Positions 56,549 to 64,000 of a DNA stretch of 64,000 nt are shown piece after piece. Each line of letters opens with the position of its first letter. Positions within the stretch are counted from its first letter, which is position 1. The stretch covers positions 72,593,635 through 72,657,634 of the forward strand of contig NC_134398.1 of the NCBI RefSeq assembly GCF_050003625.1. The letters run 5' to 3'. Position numbers and translations under genes: made by a program. The notes under the pieces are model-generated. The model ran no database searches, was not told where the DNA came from, and saw nothing but the letters and a program-made list of their open reading frames with translations. This stretch comes from Haematobia irritans (Eukaryota > Arthropoda > Insecta > Diptera > Muscidae).

Positions 56549-57596
56549 TGGGCTGCATTTCGTCTTTCATTGCGTAAATCCACTTGTCTTTCTGAGAATT
56601 CACTATCGCTTGCTCGTATGTTTGAGGTTCTGTGTTTCATATTTGGCTGCCTACAGTACCACTCTTCATATTGTGTAACTTCAGTAGCACTTGAAGGCAA
56701 ACGATTTTGAAGGTAATTAGCAGTATTAACTGCTTCAGCCCAATATTTCAAGTCCATGTTTGCATCGAATAGCATGCACCTTGCCATCTCCATCAAACTT
56801 CTGTTCTTTCTCTCAGACACCCCATTTTGCTCCAGGATGTATGGAGCAGTAAGTTGGTGCATTATACCCTCACTTTTAAGGAACTTTTGCATTTCGTTGC
56901 AGCAAAATTCACCCCCTTTATCTGTTCTAAATATTTCCATGTGCTTAAATAATGTTTCAGTTTTGGCAACAAATTCTTTGACTTTATCAATGGGATCACT
57001 TTTGTTTCTCAAAAAATACACTGTGCAATATCGGCTTTTATCATCCTTTGTAAACGGTTTTCTAGTGATTTTTCCTTTCAGGTATATTTAACATATCCTG
57101 TCACATTTGCAAGAATCCAATTTAACTCCGTTTATTGTGTTTTTGTTAATACCTGACCTTTATGTCACGGTGACCGAGTCGACGATGCCAAGTGTGGATA
57201 CACGAACATACAACGTGTTTTTCATCAACTACAAAAAAGTTATCACAAAACGTCTCACTGGCATATAACTCACTTCCTAAAGTTATTTTGCACTTATCAC
57301 CTTGAAATGTTATAGCGAAACCTTCTTTTGTCAATTTCGGAACAGATAGCAAGCTTTCTTCAAGTGTTGGCATAAAAAACACATTCTTAACCATTATTTC
57401 CTTTTTCAGACCAAATAATTTTCCTTCATCAACACCTTCAGATTTTATCGGAGTACCATCAGCAAGAAAAACTTCATGACCACAATTTCGCTCCAGTTTT
57501 GTGAAAAATTGTTTGTTGCATCTCATATGACAAGTTGACGCTGAATCGATGAACCAACAATATTTATTTCTATTTGAAGTAGCATCTTGATCATTA

Positions 57597-58169
57597 CACA
57601 GAAAAAAAATATCACCAAAATATTTCCAATTAAAAAGTTAATTGAAGTTGAAATTTTTTTCAATTAATAAATTAATTGGTACAATTAACTTTTTAATCAA
57701 GATAGAAACATTAAGTTAATTAAGTCAATGATTGAACATTTAAAAATTTTTAATTAAAAAGTTAATTGATACAATTAACTTTTAATCAAATTCGGAAGAC
57801 TAAGTCAGTTTACGATGATGATGAACATTTTTTTTAAATTTTTAGTTAAAATTTTTTTCAAACAATCAATTGTTAATCCAAATAAAAATTCTAAGCCAAT
57901 TCAGAATGTAATTGAAAATAGTTACCTTTTTATTTAATAAATTAATTGAGTTTTGCAATCAACATCAATTACATTTTTAATTGAATCAATTAAAAAATTA
58001 ATTGAAATTTGGCAATGAAATCAATTAATTTTGTAATCAAGAATTTTTTCTATGCCCAATTAAAACTGTGATTGATACTATCATTTTCGTGATTGAAGAC
58101 ATTTCAATTAAAAAATTAATTGGATCAATTAATTTCGTGATTGAATCAGAAAAAAAAAATTTTTGTGTG
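57597..58169. mobile_element. TA-target MITE, AATTAATTGA family, full copy 2
   Basis: 573 bp, ends CACAGAAAAAAAATAT and AATTTTTGTGTG, left TA at 57595-57596; the right flank is TT, a one-base change. Nearly identical to 35028-35598. It sits between the copia zinc knuckle and protease, and the copia frame is in phase across the two flanks. Confidence 0.85.
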
Positions 58170-58977
58170 TTCTTGACACATATTTTACATTTTCTTCCTG
58201 GTTTGCTTGGTATTGTCGTTTTGGGCAGTTTCTTTTGAAATGACCATGCTTACCACAAGAATAGCACTCCGGATTAAAGTTTACTTTTGCTTTTCGTTTC
58301 TAGTCTTTAAGACTATTTCTTTTTCCATTTGATTACCCATTCTTCGTTTTGCTTCTTGTATTAATTTTTCTTTTACCATTTCTAGCTTTAAATCATTTTC
58401 TGGACGGACTAATGCTGCCACAATAACGTTATAATCTTCCGGCAAACGTCCAAGCAGAAATGATACGACTTTGTGTTCTGGGAACTCCTCTCCAACATCC
58501 TCTAGTTTCGCTACAAGTTCTAAGAATTCCGTGATATGATTCTCCATCGACTGACTTTCGTTCATTCGTTTCGACGAAAGTTGAGACTTACCCAGTTACT
58601 TAGATTAGACTTCTCATGATGCGTTTTCAAAGCATCCCAGTATCCTTTAGCAGTTGATAGTATCCTTATGTGTATTTTCTGTGAATCTTAGATTGATGAG
58701 CCGATAACGGCTCGAGCTTTACCATCTTTCATTTTCCAAGCTGCGTCTGGAGTCTGGGGCACTGTATCTACTATATGATTGCATACTTCCCTTTCCAAAA
58801 GAACCATCTCCACGTTGAACTTCCATGAATAGTGATTTATGGCATTCAGCTTCGGGAAAGATCATTTCAAATCCATTATTTTGCTATAATCGCATTGTAT
58901 TCCTTATTGACTTGGCCCATAACATATTAGAGGTGGCCAAGATAAAACCACGAAAAGAGAATTTAATGTTCCAATAT

Positions 58978-59123
58978 AAAAGCTTTATTTAAGCAAGACA
59001 AAAATTTACGGTATGAAAAAATATTCATAACTTGTGTATGTATACATCATAGCATAATACGAGCAAATTGAAATTCAAATATACAAATAAAAAAGTGTTA
59101 TTGAATAAGTAATATTTCCAATA
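58978..59123 (-). repeat. copia 5' LTR (shared part)
   Basis: AAAAGCTTTATTTAAGCAAG to AAGTAATATTTCCAATA. May extend to ~58926. Confidence 0.75.
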
Positions 59124-61135
59124 TAACATACTTCGTCCAATTGTAAGTTGGATTACAGATGCGTCAAGTGTGGGCAATCGCACGGACCGGAGAACTGTCT
59201 GGTGCCAAGCAAGGATGCTAATACGGAGAAAAATGTGTCGACTGACACTAATACGGGTACTATCATTAAGACGGTTGGACGACCGTTGAAGTGTATTAAC
59301 TGCAATGTTGAAGGACACGTGGCAAGTGATAAGGATTGCCCAACGAGAGCTGAGATTCTCCGTAGGCTACAGGAAAGAAAAATGGCAGATAAGGCGGCAG
59401 GCGAAAATAGGGCGGCCTTCACTGCTGATCTTACAACAGGATCGGGCAGGGATGGAAGAGTTTCCTTTGACGCAGCAACACGAGGTGATCAAGGGCTGCA
59501 TGTGCCAAGGGGCGAGTTGCGTCGAGGTGTTGAAGAGGGGCTACTGGCTTGAGGCGAGATGGGCCGGACCACGGCAGCACTCGGTAGTTTCAATGCTGAG
59601 TGTAATATGATAATGGGCCAGGATTTCATAACATGTATGAAACGTATTGAATGTTTCAGGCTTCAATACAGGCGCCTAAGAAGTGACGAGGAAAAGATGC
59701 AAGCCATGATGGGGTTGCTATGGAGTTTGAGGAATGGCTTGACATGAGCCCATCATTGGTAATTAGACCAACAAGAGAGACTACGACTAGAGTGTCATAT
59801 ATTGATCTTTTCATTGCATAAATAGGATTGGAAATGGATGATGGGCCGAACGCACTGAAGACCTTGGACTATGACTCGGACCATAGAGCAGTAACTTTAG
59901 GGTTTATGTTTAGCGATCATGAAGAGAATATAACATAGTTGAGAGACCCTATAAATTTGATAAGATGAGGATTGGCAGATTTAATAATATGTTGAATACT
60001 GCGCTCCTGGAAATTGCACTTCCAAAGGATGCAAATTGCACGGAGGAGGACATTTATAGATATGTGGATGCTTTGACAGCGAAAATTAGGGAATCAATGG
60101 ATAGTAACATCCCGAAATTTACACCACGACGAGGCCGATTGTCGGAATTGCCCGCAGATATTTTGTCCTTGATTTCTCAGAAGAAGAGGCGAATATACGC
60201 CTGGTGCATGACCTTAATGATTCGCGAGAGGCAAGAGCGACGATCAGGATACTTGATGGTTTGATAAGGGAGAAAATTTCCTTGTTTGAGGAGGAGAATC
60301 AATTGCAGCAATTGCGACAAATAAGCACTGGCAGGAACATGTTTCGTGAACTAAAGAGATTCACTGGATCGAAGCTGAGGAACAGAATGGGTAACCTTAT
60401 GGACGCTCAAGGAACCAGATTATAGACCCTGGGGGACAAGACGGAACTATTGGCCACAACGTTTTCTCATGTACAGAAGATTGATACAAAACCGGCAGAA
60501 TCCTCTGACGATGATCGAACCTCGATTGCGATATTTGGAGAGGGTATCTTGGCAGATGGGTCCACTGAAGATGATTTCAGTGGATCTACCATTTACTGGA
60601 TACGGACCTCTGAAGTGGGGGTTGTCCTGAGGGGATTCAATAACAAAAGGAGCGCTGGGGAAGATGGCATACCCATTTATGTATTGAGGAAAATGAACTA
60701 TAGATGCTGGGGTCATCTTTGTGTCCTATTTAACCAATGCCTCAACATAGGATACTTCCCTAGGAGTTGGAGACGATCGATAGTAATCCCGGTGATAAAA
60801 TAAGGAAAGGACCCAATGGACCCCTCCTCATACAGGCCGATCTCGATGTTATCAAATTTGGGGAAACTTTTTAAAAGATTTATCCTGACCAGATTGAACT
60901 ACTGGATGGAGGATGAGAGAATCATAAAAGATTTCCAGCTTGGATTCCGCCACACATGCTCGGATGGTACTAATGAGCAAGATATCTAAGGGACTGAACA
61001 ACAGAAGTGCCACAATTGGAGTTAGCCTAGGCTTTTGACACCGTCTGGCATGGGGGGCTATGAATGAAAATGGAAAGGTTTGGACTCGAACCACTTGACA
61101 CGAATGATTAGAAGTTATCTTGGGGGAAGATGTTT
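59124..61135 (+). pseudogene. LINE: ORF1 end and N-terminal half of ORF2
   Basis: Continues the ORF1 interrupted at 54518: CVKCGQSHGPENC and CINCNVEGHVASDKDC zinc knuckles at about 59165-59340. ORF2 pieces follow. They are the end of the APE endonuclease (DYDSDHRAVTLGF near 59865-59905), the linker (59965-60425) and the RT start (GFNNKRSAGEDGIPIYVLRK, YFPRSWRRSIVIPVIK, then SSYRPISMLSNLGKLFKR near 60830-60880). The YADD part and 3' end are gone; the sequence stops where the minus-strand LINE begins. Many stops and frameshifts. Jockey-group LINE by domain style. Confidence 0.8.
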
Positions 61136-62777
61136 GTATTGTATGTATTGTATTCTTTATTCTTTATATATTTCATTGACTTAAGACAAAATTGCAATAT
61201 AAATAAAACATTTTAATAAGAATAAATAGGGTAGTTTGTTATGACATTGACTTGGTGTCGTCTGCCAATAATTATAATAAGATTGATAAAGTATAGATAA
61301 ACGATTATTATAGCATAACAAATTGAATTCAGACAGTAACTGATTTCTATACTGCATACATATTTTCAAAAAGCAAGCTAAACTTTTCCAATTAATGACA
61401 CATCCGTTAAGAATATTTATTAGTTCATTTTCATTTAGCGACTGCTTGTGGCAAAACATCAAACGGAATTCTTTTAGAGCTGGACATCGGCCAAGGAAAT
61501 GCTGTATATTTTCGATTTCATCAGTGTTACACATGGAACATTTGGGATTTGTGTGTAGTTGGAATCTGTTGGAATTAAGTGCAATCATGTCACCTCTGGC
61601 TTTGAATACCCACATTATTTCGTCCTGTGACAGATGTTCTACGAGGTATGATCCACCAAGTGTAGGTTCTAATTTGTTGTAAAATCTATCGGTATTGTTT
61701 GCTTTTGCAACTGAATTATTAAATTTCTTGGTATGTAGGCTTTGTACAAGTCGTTGAGTGTTTTGTACCCAATTTTGTTTTGTTAATTGGAGTGTAAAAG
61801 GTTCCAAACTATTTTCCATCGTTAATGTATACATGGATATTTTCCAAAATATTCCATGTTCCATCACCTTTTTCGCTAGTAAATTCGGTAATCGATTCTC
61901 TCCATAATCATACATAATTCAGATGACTTTGTAGAGTGTACAGATGTCCACATTCTATTCCGGTTTCTAACATTAGTACATAAGTGGGTGTGAAGCTGGG
62001 TATTTTTAGTATTTTCTTTAAAAAGTATAAAGCAAGTTTATCCACCTCATCAAAATGCGTAAAGCCCCATGGTCCGTATGATTGTATTGATCTACATATA
62101 GTCATATAAACTTTCCAATTTGTTCTCAAAGATACATTTCTTCTTGATAAAAAGCAGTTCCATGTAGCATTGATACTATTTTTTGCCAACTGATTCCTCT
62201 CCAGTATCTGTTTTCTGAGTGAGAGTTTTGGAGTGAATGACAATCCTAAAAAGGAATACTCTTCGGTGTTTATAAATGCATTGCCTTCAAAATACCATTT
62301 TTCTTTTGTAGATATCCTTCCTCCTCGGCGGAATATCATTATTTTTGACTTCTTCATATTAACTTCCATGTTCCAAAGCTTACAATACTCCTCAAGTTTT
62401 TGTATCATCCCTTGGAGTATTTCTATCTCGTCTGTTAAAATCACGATATCGTCGGCATACATTAAAAGTCAAATATTATGACTATCAACATTTATACCGC
62501 CACCTAAATAGTCATGTAGGTCATTGAGGTATAAGCAAACAACAGCGGTGATAGCAGAGAACCCTGTTTTACACCTGTGTCTGTATCAAAACCATCGGAG
62601 AGTTCATACTGCGAAAGTAGTTTTTTCATATATTTTCTCGATAAATTTAACAGTTTTTGTTGAGACTCCAATATTATGTAGCTTAAACAGCATAGCTCTA
62701 GGAGCAACGCGATCAAATGCAGCTCTGAAGTCAACAAAAAACGCATACGTTTTCTTATTTCTATACCAGTTCAAGTG
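61136..62777 (-). mobile_element. 5'-truncated LINE on the minus strand
   Basis: Covers the RT palm to the 3' end, with a 3' UTR/tail of ATTGTATTCTTTATTC type at 61136-61180. Cut at its 5' side by the mariner at 62782. Confidence 0.75.
61181..62777 (-). pseudogene. LINE RT palm, thumb and C-terminus
   Basis: In coding order: FVDFRAAFDRVAPRAMLFKL and GVKQGSLLSPLLFA at 62520-62750 (one or more frameshifts), the catalytic YADD with IVILTDE at the start of 61908-62462, the thumb (EEYSFLGLSFTPKLSLRKQ), then 61181-61915 with a C-terminal Cys/His motif (CSMCNTDEIENIQHFLGRC). The two long open frames overlap out of frame near 61910, a single frameshift. Clade not resolved, different from the other LINEs in the window. 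Confidence 0.8.
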
Positions 62778-62781
62778 TATA

Positions 62782-64000
62782 CGAGGGCAGTTCGGAAACT
62801 TCTTAGCCTAGCACGCGGTATAAACAGAAAAAGTTAAGTGTTTTGGAAACTTCCATTTCTGTTATGAACACATGCTAAATTTTGTTTCGATCTGGCAACT
62901 CCTTCATATAGAAACAGGTGTTCAAAAAAGACGCATCCGCAATTTTTTTACAATGGATAAATTAAAAATGCGTGCTGTCATTAAATATTTACATAAAAAA
63001 GGTTTATCGGGACAAGAAATTCATAATGATATGGTGAATGTGATAGGTGAAAATGCTCCTTCATATGCAACAGTAAAAAATTGGATTGCTGAATTTAAAA
63101 GGGTGGTACAAGCATCGAAGATGAACCACGTAGTGGACGTCCAAAAACAGCAACAACAACAGAAATTGTAGCCAAAGTGCATGTATGGTATTAAATGATC
63201 GACGAATAAAAGTGCGTGAAATTGCTAATATCATGAGCATCTCAAATGATCGAGTCCATTTAATTTTGCATGAAGAACTACAGACGAAAAAGCTTTCTGC
63301 AAGATGGGTGCCGCATTTGTTAACAGTCGATCAAAAACGCATAAGAATGAACATTTCTCAAGCTTGTTTGGATCGTTTTAAGCGAAATAAGATTGATTTT
63401 AAGCATCGTTTCATAACTGTTGATGAGACATGGATCCACCACTATACTCCAGAGACAAAAAACAATCCAAACAATGTACTGAAGCTGGAGGAAGTGCCCC
63501 AAAGAAGGCAAAACCAATTCAATCGGCTGGTAAGGTTATGGCAACGGGTTTTTGGGACTTCAAAGGTATTTTATTGATTGACTATCTGCAAAAGAGTAAA
63601 ACAATAAATTCAGAGTACTATTGCAACCTTTTGGATAAATTAAATGTACAAATTCGAGAAAAGCGTCCTGGCTTACAACACAAAAAAATAAATTTTCATC
63701 AAGACAACGCACCAGCGCACAAGAGTGTTTTAACAATGGCTAAAATCAACGAATTAAAATATGAGTTGCTCGACCACCCACCTTATTCTCTTGATTTAGC
63801 TCCCAGTGACTTTTACTTGTTCCCAAATGTAAAAAAAATCCGTGCTGGCAAGCGTTTTACCTCAAATGAAGATGCAATTACAGTTTTAAACCACTATTTT
63901 GAAGACCTTGAGGAAAACTCTTTTAATCAAAGGATAGAATTGCTAGAAAAGCGTTGGACTAAGTGTATTAAAGTTTCAGGAGATTATATTGAAAAATAAA
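62782..64000 (+). mobile_element. mariner element, runs off the window
   Basis: The left inverted end CGAGGGCAGTTCGGAAACTT follows TA and matches the ends at 22832 and 24261. The transposase gene follows. The right inverted end lies beyond the window. Confidence 0.9.
62953..63999 (+). pseudogene. mariner DD34D transposase, frameshifted
   Basis: Would be ~349 residues if in frame, the normal mariner size. N-terminal helix-turn-helix (MRAVIKYLHKKGLSGQEIHN), then the catalytic Asp residues in TVDETWIHHY, HQDNAPAH and LAPSDFYLFP with 34 residues between the last two. Three single-base losses break it: in the G run at about 63103-63105, near 63180 just before the second helix-turn-helix (NDRRIKVREIAN), and in the A run at about 63458-63463. 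All catalytic residues are retained, so the copy was mobile until recently in evolutionary terms. Confidence 0.9.

Larger units (their letters stand above)
54599..58565 (-). pseudogene. copia-type gag-pol, broken
   Basis: In coding order: Gag (58281-58565, FLLGRLPEDYNVIVAAL); CCHC knuckle (about 58215-58265, CYSCGKHGHFKRNC); MITE insertion; protease and pre-integrase (57146-57590, FIDSASTCHM then the zinc-finger residues TWHRRLGH); integrase (56539-57090, FRTDKGGEFCC and APYILEQNGVSERKNR); SINE insertion; RT (55576-56170, HHVDVKTAFLNGY and the active-site YVDDI); RNase H (54599-55579, RPDISVAVSILS, EDNQSCLKM, SKHIDVKYFYIKD). Frameshifts occur between segments, for example near 55577. The block order PR-IN-RT-RNase H is diagnostic of Ty1/copia. 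Non-functional. Confidence 0.88.
54519..59123 (-). mobile_element. Decayed copia-type LTR retrotransposon
   Basis: About 4.6 kb on the minus strand. Similar LTRs (146 bp shared) differ at several bases, so the element is much older than the gypsy one. The polypurine tract GAGAAGGGG precedes the 3' LTR at about 54666-54674. TGTTATGGGCCAAG near 58911-58924 resembles the internal initiator-tRNA primer site of copia. If so, the 5' LTR reaches ~58926 and the 3' LTR has lost ~50 bp at its outer end, which would also explain the missing target duplication. It holds a MITE and a SINE. Confidence 0.85.

Overview
This window looks like a transposon-dense stretch of a higher-fly (probably calyptrate/muscid) nuclear genome. 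The grounds are: DINE-1/INE-1-like rolling-circle elements with TATACCC ends and GTCCGTCCGT runs, a cuticle-protein gene with a tiny first coding exon and a 57-bp intron, many TA-target MITEs, and mariner, LOA-, gypsy- and copia-type elements. The species assignment is inference. Only one gene can be called host with confidence: an RR-2-type cuticle protein on the minus strand at 31553-32469. A short two-exon terminal gene fragment with a poly(A) signal lies at 29946-30236 on the minus strand.

Layout. 1-2332: DINE-like element with a minisatellite and an array of ~153-bp tandem repeats. 2700-5035: decayed non-LTR retrotransposon (LINE) split by a ~190-bp inverted duplication and long (TA)n tracts. 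5540-6223: MITE remnant plus a 480-bp palindrome. 6808-12690: MITEs, a Tc1-like transposase relic, a 230-bp direct duplication and quiet AT-rich DNA. 13626-15075: a carrier repeat holding a piggyBac-type MITE and a ~200-bp tandem array. 17412-22437: an apparently intact two-ORF LOA/Bilbo-like LINE with a 13-bp target duplication. 22544-24540: DINE fragment, deleted mariner, and a LINE 3' end inside the mariner. 24541-26664: 2.1 kb of (TTA)n. 27195-31255: nested DINE-like elements, a SINE, the terminal gene fragment and a transposase fragment. 31553-32580: cuticle gene and promoter. 33349-41133: DINE-like elements and MITEs. 41136-42069: DD41D mariner-type element with a deleted DNA-binding domain. 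42313-48539: a very young Ty3/gypsy element with 608-bp LTRs and an ATAC target duplication. 50042-61135: one LINE blown apart by a SINE, a MITE with two tRNA-like modules, a DINE element and a copia element (itself hit by a MITE and a SINE). 61136-62777: another LINE on the minus strand. 62782-64000: a frameshifted mariner.

How the parts relate. The SINEs end in the same 3' tail as the intact LOA-like LINE, so that LINE is the likely source of their mobilisation machinery. The TA-flanked MITEs fit mobilisation by Tc1/mariner-type transposases, relatives of which are present here only as broken copies. Several insertions can be dated relative to each other, because a second copy of the interrupted repeat elsewhere in the window shows the empty site (DD41D element, LOA-like LINE, piggyBac MITE).
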